Assembly (NCBI GenBank): GCA_937969105.1
Contig: CALBUZ010000113.1
Span: 1 to 19,965 of the forward strand
Reading direction: 5' to 3'
Length of the DNA stretch: 19,965 nt
Origin: an uncultured Collinsella sp.
GTDB lineage: Bacteria > Actinomycetota > Coriobacteriia > Coriobacteriales > Coriobacteriaceae
Part shown: positions 7,264 through 15,954 of the stretch, one piece after another
Position numbering within the stretch: the stretch's first letter is position 1
Layout of the letters: every line of letters begins with the position of its first letter
Notes under the pieces: generated by a model
Seen by the model: only the letters and a program-made list of their open reading frames with translations
Told to the model about the DNA's origin: nothing
The model's database searches: none
Made by a program: the position numbers and the translations under genes

Positions 7264-7282
7264 TCAACTTGTCTAGATAAGT
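7264..7282. promoter_or_regulatory. Predicted GntR operator 3, at the PTS promoter
   Basis: ACTTGTCTAGATAAGT (7267-7282) is a near-perfect 16-bp palindrome with one mismatched pair. Bases 7264-7278 are the exact inverted copy of operator 2. Its right edge touches the predicted extended -10 element of the PTS promoter, which suits repression. Confidence 0.65.
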
Positions 7283-7290
7283 GATATGAT
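7282..7290 (+). promoter_or_regulatory. Extended -10 promoter of the maltose PTS unit
   Basis: TGATATGAT gives an extended -10 element (TG, one base, then TATGAT, five of six to consensus). No good -35 is present at the right distance, which is normal for extended -10 promoters. Operator 3 lies directly upstream and overlaps by one base. The leader before the ATG at 7428 would be about 130 bases, long enough for further control. Confidence 0.5.
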
Positions 7291-7427
7291 AAAAATAGAA
7301 GCGCAAGAAGCCGGGGACACGGGCCCACCCGTCCAATTGCACGAGGTACACGCAAACGGCGCGTCTGCGGTCTCGAGTGAAGCCAAAACCGCAGTCGCTC
7401 CGAATGAAGAGAGGGGGATTCCCCGTC

Positions 7428-9032
7428 ATGATGCAAAAGATACAACGTTTCGGCGGTGCAATGTACACGCCTGCAATTCTTTTCGCATTTTCCGGAATTG
7501 TCGTTGGCCTGGGTACGTTGTTTACCACCGAGGCGATCTTTGGCGAGATGGCCACTGCGGGCCATCTTTGGTTTGATTGCTGGAATGTGCTGCTCCAGGG
7601 TGGTTGGACGCTCTTTAACCAGATGCCGTTGCTGTTTTGCGTAGCGTTGCCAATCTCGCTCGCGAACAAGCAGAACGCTCGCTGCTGCATGGAGGCTTTG
7701 GCCATCTATCTTACCTTCAACTACTTTGTAAGCACAATCTTGGGGCAGTGGGGCCCTGTCTTTGGCGTCGACTACTCTGTCGAGGCAGGCAGTGGTACTG
7801 GTCTTGCCACTATCGCAAGCATCAAAACGCTTGATATGGGCATCATGGGCGCGCTCATTATCTCTGGTATCGCCACGATGCTGCATAACAAGTTCTTCGA
7901 TACCGAGCTCCCCGAGTGGTTGGGCGTGTTCTCGGGCTCCGTGTTCATCTATATGATCGGTTTCTTCGTTATGGTTCCGGTCGCTCTTATCGCCTGCCTG
8001 GTGTGGCCGCATGTTCAGGCTGCTATCTCCGCCTTCCAGGGATTCATCCTTTCCGCCGGTACGTTTGGCGTGGGTGTCTTTGCTTTCTTCGAGCGCGTGC
8101 TGATTCCTACAGGCCTGCACCACTTTATCTATACGCCGTTCTATTACGACAACGCGGCGGTCAACGGCGGCATCTTTGCTGCTTGGGCCAATATCCTGCC
8201 CCAACTGGCTGCCGATCCGAGCATTGCTCTTAAGGATGCCGCACCCTGGGCTGCCTATACCTGCCCTGGTTGGACTAAGGTCTTCGGCTCGCTTGGCGTC
8301 GCCATTGCGTTTTATATGACCGCCAAACCCGAGCGCAAGCAGCGCGTCAAGGCTCTGCTGATCCCGGTCACCCTTACCGCTATGCTTTGCGGTATCACCG
8401 AGCCGCTTGACTTTACCTTCCTGTTCATTGCGCCCGGCCTGTTCGTCGTCCACTGCGTGCTCGGAGCGCTCGGCTGCATGGCTCAAAACCTCCTTGGCGT
8501 CGTGGGCATCTTCGACGGCGGCATCATCTCGATGCTCTCGTGGGACTGGCTGCCCCTTTGGGCCGCACACGGTCTGCAGTACGCCATCTCCATCCTTGTC
8601 GGTCTGTGCTTTACCGCTCTTTGGGTCGTGGTCTTCCGTTTCCTGATCGTCAAGTTCGACTTTAAGACCCCCGGTCGCGAAGATGATGACGTCGAGGTGG
8701 AGCTCAAGTCCAAGGCCGACTACAAGCAAAAGCAGGGCGGTGCTGGCAAATCGGTCGCCCAGAGTAAAGATGATGAGCGCTTGGTGCTTGCCGAGAACAT
8801 CCTCGATCTGCTCGGTGGCGCGGATAACATCATCGATGTAACTAACTGCGCTACCCGTCTGCGCGTTAACGTCAAGGACAAGGGCGTCGTTGCACCCGAG
8901 GCTTCCTTCAAGGCGATCGGTACGCATGGCTTGGTGGTCCAAGGTCAGTCAATTCAGGTCATCATCGGCCTTACCGTCCCGCAGGTTCGCGAGAAGTTCG
9001 AGAGTCTTCTGAAGTTCGAGAGTCTTCTGTAA
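7428..9032 (+). CDS. malP: Maltose/alpha-glucoside PTS permease, EIICB
   Basis: A 534-residue membrane transporter that imports an alpha-glucoside such as maltose while phosphorylating it. The start MMQKIQRFGGAMYTPAILFA is very close to Bacillus subtilis MalP as I recall it. The EIIC domain (about 1-412) has multiple hydrophobic helices, LIPTGLHHFIYTPF (225-238) and the sugar-binding GITEP motif (322-326). A charged linker (about 413-447) leads to an EIIB domain with phosphoryl-accepting C474 in TNCATRLRV. There is no EIIA domain and no EIIA gene in the window, so that function must come from elsewhere. The ATG at 7428 is chosen by homology, with GAGAGGGGG upstream; the open frame extends to a GTG at 7377. 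The last 12 residues, KFESLLKFESLL, come from an exact 18-bp tandem duplication (8994-9029). Confidence 0.92.
   Translation: MMQKIQRFGGAMYTPAILFAFSGIVVGLGTLFTTEAIFGEMATAGHLWFDCWNVLLQGGWTLFNQMPLLFCVALPISLANKQNARCCMEALAIYLTFNYFVSTILGQWGPVFGVDYSVEAGSGTGLATIASIKTLDMGIMGALIISGIATMLHNKFFDTELPEWLGVFSGSVFIYMIGFFVMVPVALIACLVWPHVQAAISAFQGFILSAGTFGVGVFAFFERVLIPTGLHHFIYTPFYYDNAAVNGGIFAAWANILPQLAADPSIALKDAAPWAAYTCPGWTKVFGSLGVAIAFYMTAKPERKQRVKALLIPVTLTAMLCGITEPLDFTFLFIAPGLFVVHCVLGALGCMAQNLLGVVGIFDGGIISMLSWDWLPLWAAHGLQYAISILVGLCFTALWVVVFRFLIVKFDFKTPGREDDDVEVELKSKADYKQKQGGAGKSVAQSKDDERLVLAENILDLLGGADNIIDVTNCATRLRVNVKDKGVVAPEASFKAIGTHGLVVQGQSIQVIIGLTVPQVREKFESLLKFESLL
8994..9029 (+). repeat. 18-bp tandem duplication at the 3' end of the EIICB gene
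   Basis: Two exact, adjacent, in-frame copies of AAGTTCGAGAGTCTTCTG lie at 8994-9011 and 9012-9029, directly before the stop codon. They encode KFESLL twice. The identical codons indicate a recent slippage duplication, or an assembly artefact. Confidence 0.95.
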
Positions 9033-9050
9033 ACCATCGTCCATCGAAAC

Positions 9051-9090
9051 AATCGGCCTTGCAGAGCCGGTATGCACCGCAAGGCCGATT
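9051..9090 (+). terminator. Intercistronic hairpin between the PTS gene and the glucosidase gene
   Basis: AATCGGCCTTGC (9051-9062) and GCAAGGCCGATT (9079-9090) form a perfect 12-bp stem with a 16-base loop. The sequence after it (CTAGAGATAAAAAAC) is A-rich rather than T-rich, so it is a weak terminator at best. It could protect or process the transcript so that the two products are made in different amounts. Confidence 0.5.
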
Positions 9091-9161
9091 CTAGAGATAA
9101 AAAACTCCACTTCTAGGTAACAATTCCAAACCGCGCAAGGCCGCGTGCGGGGACGGATTGA

Positions 9162-10532
<1,371 letters not shown>

Positions 10533-10572
10533 GGACTACTGTCTAGAACTCTCACGCATCTCTGCTTCATTT

Positions 10573-10616
10573 GCGCCGCCGCGGTGTCCGGATTCGCCCG
10601 GATGCTGCGGCGGCGC
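10573..10616 (+). terminator. Strong GC-rich hairpin after the glucosidase gene
   Basis: GCGCCGCCGC (10573-10582) pairs with GCGGCGGCGC (10607-10616), and inside it TCCGG (10587-10591) pairs with CCGGA (10598-10602). The stability is very high but no T tract follows; instead TATACTTATG comes next. It probably limits read-through from the sugar locus into ychF. The TATACT at 10617-10622 could serve as the -10 of ychF, though no -35 is seen. Confidence 0.55.
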
Positions 10617-10659
10617 TATACTTATGAAGTTTGAAGTACCTGTACCAAAAGGAGCTGTC

Positions 10660-11736
10660 GTGTCCCTTTCCATCGGTATCGTGGGCCTGCCCAACGTGGG
10701 CAAGTCGACGTTGTTCACCGCGCTTACCAAAAAGACCGGCCTTGCCGCCAACTACCCGTTTGCCACGATCGACCCCAACGTGGGTATCGTCGATGTGCCC
10801 GATAGCCGCTTGCAAAAGCTCGCTGACATCGTTAACCCGGGTCGCATTGTGCCGGCGACGGTCGAGTTCGTTGACATCGCAGGTCTGGTGAAGGGCGCTA
10901 ACGAGGGCGAGGGTCTGGGCAACCAGTTCCTGGCCAACATTCGCGAGACCGACGCCATCTGCGAGGTCGTGCGCTACTTTAAGGACCCCAACGTCATGCG
11001 CGAGGTGGGCCGCACCGGCGAGTTCGTCGATCCCGCCGGTGACGCCGACACCATCATGACCGAGCTCATCCTGGCCGACATGGGCACGCTCGAGAAGCAG
11101 CTGCCCAAGCTCGAGAAGGAGGCCAAGCGCGACAAGGAGCTCATGCCCAAGTTTGAGGTTGCCAAGCGCCTGCTTGCCTGGCTCAACGAGGGCAAACGCG
11201 CTGCATCCATGGAGATGACCGACGAGGAGCGTGCCGCCGCCAAGGGCCTGTTCCTGCTCACCATGAAGCCCATCCTGTATGTGGCCAACGTGGACGAGGA
11301 TATGCTCAACGACGATCTGGCGCCCATCGATGGTGTCAAGCCGCTGCCGATCTGCGCCAAGATCGAGGCCGAGCTTTCCGAGCTCGATCCCGAGGACGCC
11401 GCCGACTACCTGGAGAGCCTGGGCTTGGAGCAGCCCGGCCTGGACGTGCTCGCGCAGGCGGCCTATAAGCTGCTCGGTCTGCAGTCGTTCTTTACGGCCG
11501 GCGAGATGGAGGTCAAGGCCTGGACGGTGCGTCAGGGCGCGACCGCCCCTCAGGCCGCCGGTGTCATCCACACCGACTTTGAGCGTGGCTTTATTAAGGC
11601 CGAGGTCATTGGCTACGACGACTACATCGAGCTCGGTGGCGAGCAGGGCGCCAAGGCCGCCGGCAAGCTGCGTATCGAGGGCAAGGACTATGTCATGGCC
11701 GATGGCGATGTCGTGCACTTCCGCTTTAACGTGTAA
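10660..11736 (+). CDS. ychF: Redox-regulated ATPase/GTPase YchF (OLA1 family)
   Basis: A 358-residue P-loop protein of the universally conserved Obg-related YchF family, which in other organisms prefers ATP over GTP and associates with ribosomes and stress responses. It has the Walker A GLPNVGKS (9-16), DIAG (72-75), and the family-specific NVDE (210-213) in place of NKxD. A TGS domain ends the protein, with VHFRFNV at the C-terminus. The GTG at 10660 is chosen because AAGGAG (10649-10653 and adjacent bases) lies about seven bases upstream and the protein then starts directly at [15 protein letters not shown]. The upstream open frame, which runs back into the glucosidase gene, is not used. 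The TAA at 11734 lies within the ribosome-binding region of the next gene, so the two are probably co-transcribed. Confidence 0.96.
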   Translation: MSLSIGIVGLPNVGKSTLFTALTKKTGLAANYPFATIDPNVGIVDVPDSRLQKLADIVNPGRIVPATVEFVDIAGLVKGANEGEGLGNQFLANIRETDAICEVVRYFKDPNVMREVGRTGEFVDPAGDADTIMTELILADMGTLEKQLPKLEKEAKRDKELMPKFEVAKRLLAWLNEGKRAASMEMTDEERAAAKGLFLLTMKPILYVANVDEDMLNDDLAPIDGVKPLPICAKIEAELSELDPEDAADYLESLGLEQPGLDVLAQAAYKLLGLQSFFTAGEMEVKAWTVRQGATAPQAAGVIHTDFERGFIKAEVIGYDDYIELGGEQGAKAAGKLRIEGKDYVMADGDVVHFRFNV

Positions 11737-11747
11737 GGACGACGCAT

Positions 11748-12131
11748 ATGTTTAAATATGGCAAAAAAGCTGGCTACATGGGTATTGCGCTGCTCGTACT
11801 TGCGGTGATTCCGCTGGTGGTCGCAGCGTGTGTTATCCCCAACATTGGTCCCGAGGTGGCAACAAAGTTTAATGCCGCCGGCGAGGCGACGCGCTGGGGC
11901 AAGAGCTACGAGTTGCTGGCGCTGCCGGTGCTCAACTTGCTGCTGAGCGTGGCGACGTACTTTACGGCGGGACGCCAGGCAAAGAACAATGATGACTCCG
12001 CCGCCATGGCGCGCATCGTGTGCGAGCGCTACCTGCGTAACGGTTGCATCACGGGTGTGTTCCTCAACGTAATCAACGTCTACTTTATGTATTCGGCGAT
12101 TACCGGTATGGGCTTTGGCCTGGGCTTTTAG
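11748..12131 (+). CDS. DUF1648-like small membrane protein
   Basis: A 127-residue predicted membrane protein with three hydrophobic helices at about 9-30, 54-74 and 100-120. Between the first two, PNIGPEVATKFNAAGEATRWGKSYEL (parts within 31-56) matches the pattern P-x-H/K-FNAxGexxxwGsK that marks the DUF1648 domain, found at the N-terminus of SdpI-type proteins. The usual His of that pattern is Lys here. SdpI proteins can be immunity factors, but this one lacks the longer SdpI C-terminal region, so no such role is claimed. The ATG at 11748 follows TAAGGACGACGCAT, whose AAGGA overlaps the ychF stop, which indicates coupling to ychF. Confidence 0.75.
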   Translation: MFKYGKKAGYMGIALLVLAVIPLVVAACVIPNIGPEVATKFNAAGEATRWGKSYELLALPVLNLLLSVATYFTAGRQAKNNDDSAAMARIVCERYLRNGCITGVFLNVINVYFMYSAITGMGFGLGF

Positions 12132-12140
12132 CTTGCGCCT

Positions 12141-12530
12141 TTAGGCAACGAGCCTGCAAGCATATTCGATGGCTGCTGCGAGGCCGCCGCTCGATCGTGG
12201 TTTAAAGACCATGTCGGCGGCGGCCTCGTTTTCGTATCCGGCACCGCGAAGGGCGAGCGCGACGCCGGCTTCCAGGAGAAGGGGCAGGCCACGCTGGCTG
12301 GTTGCGATTACGGCAGCCTGATTGAGCGAGCAGCTGTGCGCTTGGCATTGGATGGCAAGTTCACCTTGCGCCGGGCAAGGGACCAAAACGGCGGCGACGC
12401 GACTTGATAGCAATGCAAATGCTGTGCGCTCATCGGGCGAAAGGCATTCAGCTTCAACGACGACGAGCTTGGGCGGCGCGCTGTTTGTGCGAAGCGTGGC
12501 TCGGTACATGCGGACCGAAGAACCCGACAT
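12141..12530 (-). CDS. Protein resembling the C-terminal part of a Cof-type HAD phosphatase, catalytic residues absent
   Basis: A 129-residue protein that I do not recognise with confidence. Its second half, with GLPLLLEAGVALALRGAG (81-98) and NEAAADMVFKPRSSGGLAAAIEYA (parts of 101-124), lines up with the end of Cof-type HAD phosphatases, where the family has GDSxNDLPMLEAAGxGVAMGNA followed by AAD, then a Gly and an amphipathic helix. Here the GDSxND acid cluster reads ATSQRG, and no DxDxT nucleophile motif exists, so phosphatase activity is very unlikely. The ATG at 12530 is chosen because CAGGAG lies six bases upstream; an in-frame TTG at 12554 falls inside the palindrome. The gene is divergent from an XRE regulator and may act with it. 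It may be a gene remnant or a repurposed binding domain. Confidence 0.6.
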   Translation of the reverse strand: MSGSSVRMYRATLRTNSAPPKLVVVEAECLSPDERTAFALLSSRVAAVLVPCPAQGELAIQCQAHSCSLNQAAVIATSQRGLPLLLEAGVALALRGAGYENEAAADMVFKPRSSGGLAAAIEYACRLVA

Positions 12531-12552
12531 AGAAAACTCCTGTGTATTCGGC

Positions 12553-12578
12553 AAAACGTAAACTATAGTTTACGTTTT
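12553..12578. promoter_or_regulatory. Perfect 26-bp palindromic operator between the divergent pair
   Basis: AAAACGTAAACTA (12553-12565) is followed directly by its exact reverse complement (12566-12578). The centre gives TATAGT on both strands (12564-12569 and the complement of 12562-12567), so the operator probably overlaps the -10 elements of both divergent genes. The adjacent XRE protein is the likely ligand, giving autoregulation and control of its neighbour. No clear -35 elements were seen. Confidence 0.8.
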
Positions 12579-12606
12579 TGTTTTGCTCCATTTCAAACTC
12601 GGCTGC

Positions 12607-12825
12607 ATGGACGAACGTGCGAAACAGATTCTTGGCAGGCGGGTCGAAGAGACGCGCAGGGACCTTGGTATCTCCAAGGTTGATTTTTGTGTGGCGACAG
12701 GAATCAGCCGACCCTACCTCGACCGAATCGAAGATGGGACGGCAAATTTCACGCTCAAGGTTCTATTTAAGATCGCGCCCGCACTCGGCATGACGGTGTC
12801 AGAGCTTCTTGAGGGTATCGAATAG
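12607..12825 (+). CDS. Small XRE-family helix-turn-helix regulator
   Basis: A 72-residue protein made almost entirely of a Cro/C1-type helix-turn-helix: RRVEETRRDLGISKVDFCVATGISRPYL in parts (11-38), then DRIEDGTANFTLKVLFKIA (39-57) and ALGMTVSELL (59-68). Size and layout resemble R-M controller proteins and short phage-type repressors, but no restriction or modification gene is nearby. The ATG at 12607 gives a natural HTH start; a TTG at 12583 would add eight residues. The upstream sequence has no good ribosome-binding site, so translation may be weak or leaderless-like. The perfect palindrome 29 bases upstream is its likely binding site. Confidence 0.87.
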   Translation: MDERAKQILGRRVEETRRDLGISKVDFCVATGISRPYLDRIEDGTANFTLKVLFKIAPALGMTVSELLEGIE

Positions 12826-12847
12826 GGGATACCCGTCGACAACTGAA

Positions 12848-13861
12848 TTACGCCATCGGGATGCGGTCGTGGTTGACTTGGCTGTAGAACAGGTGCTGAA
12901 TCTCGGCTGCATCGCGTGACTGGCCGAGTGCCCACATGGTCTTGGCCACGAGCGTCTCGGTGGTCATGTCATCGCCGCGCAGGATGCCCGGATGATCGGC
13001 GTAAGCGCGGCCGACCTCATAAACGCCCAAATCGAGGCCCTCTTCGGGGACCTGCGTGGTCATAACGACGGTGCGGCCCGAATCGACCCAGCGGAAAATT
13101 GCCTCCTGGAATGACTCGCCGGACTCGCCAAATTCGGGAATACCGCCAATGCCAAAGGTCTCCAGGATTACAGCATCGTAGCTATCGGCAAGCGCGTCGA
13201 GGATGCCCGGGTTTACGCCGGGCGTAAGCTTGAGTACAAATACGCGCGGATCGATGCTGTCGTAGAAACGTACCGGGTTTTCGCCCTGATGCGTGCCGTG
13301 AAGCCCGTTGCGCACGATGCGGTCGTTGCGGATGTAGGCAATGGGCGGATAGTTGACGCTAATGAACGCGTTAAAGCTCATGGTGCGCTGCTTGCGGGCG
13401 CGCGTGCCGGCAATGGCCACGCCGCCAAAAACGATCGAGACGTCGTGCGAATGCTCATCGAGCGCATAGAGCAGGCTTTGGTACAGGTTGAGCTTGGCAT
13501 CGGTAAAGGGGTTGCCCATGGGCTTTTGCGAACCGGTGAGCACGATGGGCTTGGGGCTGTCCTGAATCAGGTAGGAAAGCGCTGCTGCGGTGTAGCTCAT
13601 GGTGTCGGTGCCGTGCAGAATTACGAAGCCGTCGTGGTCGGCATAACCCTCGACGATGACGTCGCGGATGCGCATCCAGTCGCTGGGGCGCATATTGGTG
13701 CTGTCGATGTTCATGGGCTGCACCACGTCGAGCTCGCAGAGGCCCGAGATCTCGGGGACGCTTTGGGCGAGTTCCTCACCGGTCAGGGCGGGGGAGAGGC
13801 CGTTGCCGTCCTCGGTCGATGCGATGGTGCCGCCCGTGGCGATGAGAAGGATGCGCTTCAT
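12848..13861 (-). CDS. ansA: L-asparaginase, type I
   Basis: A 337-residue enzyme that hydrolyses asparagine to aspartate and ammonia. The two catalytic threonine motifs are ATGGTIAS (8-15, nucleophile T12) and HGTDTMSY (83-90, T85 and D86). The family lysine is probably K157 in GTRARKQRTMSF. There is no signal peptide, so it is predicted to be cytoplasmic and type I. The ATG at 13861 has AGGAAT about eight bases upstream and starts the protein immediately at the KRILLIATGGTIAS strand; the open frame extends to 13933 without support. It is convergent with the XRE gene and divergent from guaA. No clear promoter could be assigned in the 268-base gap shared with guaA. Confidence 0.94.
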   Translation of the reverse strand: MKRILLIATGGTIASTEDGNGLSPALTGEELAQSVPEISGLCELDVVQPMNIDSTNMRPSDWMRIRDVIVEGYADHDGFVILHGTDTMSYTAAALSYLIQDSPKPIVLTGSQKPMGNPFTDAKLNLYQSLLYALDEHSHDVSIVFGGVAIAGTRARKQRTMSFNAFISVNYPPIAYIRNDRIVRNGLHGTHQGENPVRFYDSIDPRVFVLKLTPGVNPGILDALADSYDAVILETFGIGGIPEFGESGESFQEAIFRWVDSGRTVVMTTQVPEEGLDLGVYEVGRAYADHPGILRGDDMTTETLVAKTMWALGQSRDAAEIQHLFYSQVNHDRIPMA

Positions 13862-14129
13862 GCTGGTATTCCTATCGTATTTGCCGCCGCAGAGGCGGAG
13901 TCGTTCGGCAGTATTGTGGCACAGGGCGTCCAATGTTCAAACGTATTACATCATCTGCAACGTTTGGTAACACTTCAATTGCCGTCAAATACGGGCCCAG
14001 GTCGTGCGTTTGCCGTGCGCTGATGGCTGTGAGGGACGAGAAACCCCATATAACGTGTACACTATGAAAGTTATTTTTGTTCATTCACGCGGGTGGGCAC
14101 CGGCTCCCCGCCAACAAGAGGGGGAAACC

Positions 14130-15728
14130 ATGGATCAAAAGGCTTCCGCAAAGGTCCTCGTACTCGACTTTGGTGCGCAGTACGGTCAGCTCATTGCCCG
14201 TCGCGTCCGCGACCTCAACGTGTATTCCGAGATTGTCCCCTGCGACATCTCGGCCGACGAGATTCGCGAGATGAACGCCTCTGCGCTCATCCTTTCCGGC
14301 GGCCCGGCCTCCGTGTATGCCGAGGACGCTCCGTCTATCGATCCCGCCATCTTTGACCTGGGCCTTCCCGTCCTGGGCTTTTGCTACGGCCATCAGATCA
14401 CGGCCGTGACGCTCGGCGGCAAGGTCGGCCACTCCGAGGTGGGCGAGTACGGCCGCGCCACCATCACGCGCACGGCCGGCGCCAAGCTCTTTAACTCCAC
14501 GCCCATGGAGCAGACCGTGTGGATGAGCCATCGCGACGCCGTTTCCGAGGTGCCCGAGGGCTTTACCGTTACCGCCAGCACCGACGTGTGCCCGGTCGCT
14601 GCGATGGAGTGCCCCGAGCGCAAGATCTTCACCACGCAGTTCCACCCCGAGGTCAAGCATTCCGAGTATGGTCAGCAGCTGCTGAGCAACTTCCTGTTTG
14701 AGATCTGCGGCCTGGAGCCCAACTGGAGCATGGACAACCTGGTCGAGACCATGACGGCCGAGTTCCGCGAGAAGGTTGGCGACGACCGCGTGATTCTGGC
14801 CCTGTCCGGTGGCGTCGACTCCTCCGTCGTGGCCGCGCTGGGCGCCCGCGCCGTGGGCAAGCAGATGACCTGCGTGTTCATCAACCACGGCCTGCTGCGC
14901 AAGGGCGAGCCCGAGCAGGTGGAGGAGGTCTTCACCAAGCAGTTTGACGTCGACTTTATTCACGTCCACGCCGAGGACCGTTATGCCGAGCTTTTGGCCG
15001 GCGTGACCGAGCCCGAGGAGAAGCGCCGCATCATCGGTACGCAGTTCTGGAAAGAGTTCTTCGCCGTGGCGCAGCAGCTCGAGACCGACGGCAAGCCGGT
15101 CAAGTATCTGGCCCAGGGCACCATCTACCCCGACATCATCGAGTCCGGCGCTCGCAAGACGGGCGGCAAGACGGCCACCATCAAGAGCCATCACAACCTG
15201 ATCCCGTTCCCCGAGGGCGTGCACTTCGACCTCATCGAGCCGCTCGATCACTTCTTTAAGGACGAGGTCCGCGCACTTGGTCTGGCGCTGGGCCTGCCGG
15301 GTCACATCGTGTTCCGTCAGCCCTTCCCGGGCCCGGGTCTTGCCATCCGCATCATCGGCGCGGTCGACAAGGAGAAGCTCGAGATCCTCAAGAACGCCGA
15401 CGCTATCGTGCGCGAGGAGCTCGATGCCTACAACCAGCGTCTGTTTGAGCAGACCGGCGAGCGCAACTCCGAGCACAGCTGCTGGCAGTATTTCGCGGTC
15501 CTGCCCGACATTAAGTCCGTCGGCGTCATGGGCGATGAGCGCACCTACCAGCGCCCGATCATCTTGCGTGCCGTCGAGTCCAGCGATGCCATGACCGCCG
15601 ACTGGGCCAAGCTGCCCTACGACGTGCTGGCCCGCATCTCCGGCCGTATCGTTGCCGAGGTTCCTGGCGCCAACCGCGTCTGCTACGACATCACGTCCAA
15701 GCCGCCCGCGACCATCGAGTGGGAATAG
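14130..15728 (+). CDS. guaA: GMP synthase (glutamine-hydrolysing)
   Basis: A 532-residue enzyme that converts XMP, glutamine and ATP to GMP in purine synthesis. The class I glutamine amidotransferase domain (about 8-195) has C85 in GFCYGHQ and H172 and E174 in QFHPEVKHS, a complete catalytic triad. The ATP pyrophosphatase domain has the P-loop LSGGVDSS (225-232). The C-terminal dimerisation domain ends in YDITSKPPATIEWE. Length is normal. The ATG at 14130 follows GAGGGGGAAACC; the open frame runs back to 14004 without support. No guanine riboswitch-like sequence was recognised in the upstream gap. A strong terminator follows at 15833-15868. Confidence 0.97.
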   Translation: MDQKASAKVLVLDFGAQYGQLIARRVRDLNVYSEIVPCDISADEIREMNASALILSGGPASVYAEDAPSIDPAIFDLGLPVLGFCYGHQITAVTLGGKVGHSEVGEYGRATITRTAGAKLFNSTPMEQTVWMSHRDAVSEVPEGFTVTASTDVCPVAAMECPERKIFTTQFHPEVKHSEYGQQLLSNFLFEICGLEPNWSMDNLVETMTAEFREKVGDDRVILALSGGVDSSVVAALGARAVGKQMTCVFINHGLLRKGEPEQVEEVFTKQFDVDFIHVHAEDRYAELLAGVTEPEEKRRIIGTQFWKEFFAVAQQLETDGKPVKYLAQGTIYPDIIESGARKTGGKTATIKSHHNLIPFPEGVHFDLIEPLDHFFKDEVRALGLALGLPGHIVFRQPFPGPGLAIRIIGAVDKEKLEILKNADAIVREELDAYNQRLFEQTGERNSEHSCWQYFAVLPDIKSVGVMGDERTYQRPIILRAVESSDAMTADWAKLPYDVLARISGRIVAEVPGANRVCYDITSKPPATIEWE

Positions 15729-15832
15729 CGGGAACTGGCTTCTGAACTCGCGTTTTGGTGCTGCCGAGTACCGCCTGATGCTGTTTCGGCGTCACCATAG
15801 GGCAAATCCACCAGCGAAATAGTGGGAATAAC

Positions 15833-15868
15833 AGCCTCCGGACCCTCAGGTTCGGAGGCTTTCTTTTT
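15833..15868 (+). terminator. Intrinsic terminator of guaA
   Basis: AGCCTCCG (15833-15840) pairs with CGGAGGCT (15853-15860), extended inward by a G-T and an A-T pair, with an eight-base loop. A T tract with one C (15859-15868) follows. It lies about 105 bases after the guaA stop codon. Confidence 0.9.
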
Positions 15869-15894
15869 GCATTCCTACCTGGGAAAACAGCTCA

Positions 15895-15954
15895 ATTATT
15901 CCCGTATGCCCCTACTGGGCGGTACGGCGGAGTACTCGGCGATACGGGAATAAT
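15895..15954. repeat. Perfect 13-bp inverted repeat downstream of guaA
   Basis: ATTATTCCCGTAT (15895-15907) and ATACGGGAATAAT (15942-15954) are exact reverse complements around a 34-base GC-rich centre. There is no T tract beyond a two-base run, and a good terminator already lies upstream. It may be a repeat-family member or the base of a structured RNA. Confidence 0.75.

Larger units (their letters stand above)
7071..7427. other. Divergent intergenic region of the sugar locus
   Basis: This 357-base gap is AT-richer than its surroundings up to about 7300. It holds the two opposing promoters and three predicted operators described separately. From about 7300 to 7427 it becomes GC-rich and forms the long leader of the PTS gene. 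No small gene or recognisable riboswitch was found in that leader. Confidence 0.7.

Noticed and set aside
7377..7427. GTG start giving a 17-residue longer PTS protein
   Set aside because: The extra residues are not expected in MalP-type proteins, which begin MMQKIQRFG; the ATG at 7428 matches that start.
7080..8942. 620-codon open frame on the minus strand opposite the PTS gene
   Set aside because: It mirrors the codon structure of a gene with a clear family assignment, spans the divergent promoter region, and its translation shows no domain. It is a high-GC antisense shadow.
12607..12825. Controller protein of a restriction-modification system
   Set aside because: The size and HTH layout fit, but no methyltransferase or nuclease gene is in the window; the neighbour is an unrelated HAD-like protein.
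13862..14129. Purine riboswitch or clear promoters in the ansA-guaA gap
   Set aside because: No riboswitch-like paired core was recognised. Several TATAAC/TACACT-like hexamers exist but none has a matching -35 at the right distance.
14085..15476. 463-codon minus-strand frame opposite guaA
   Set aside because: Low-complexity Leu/Gly/Ala/Asp translation typical of an antisense frame; guaA is certain on the other strand.
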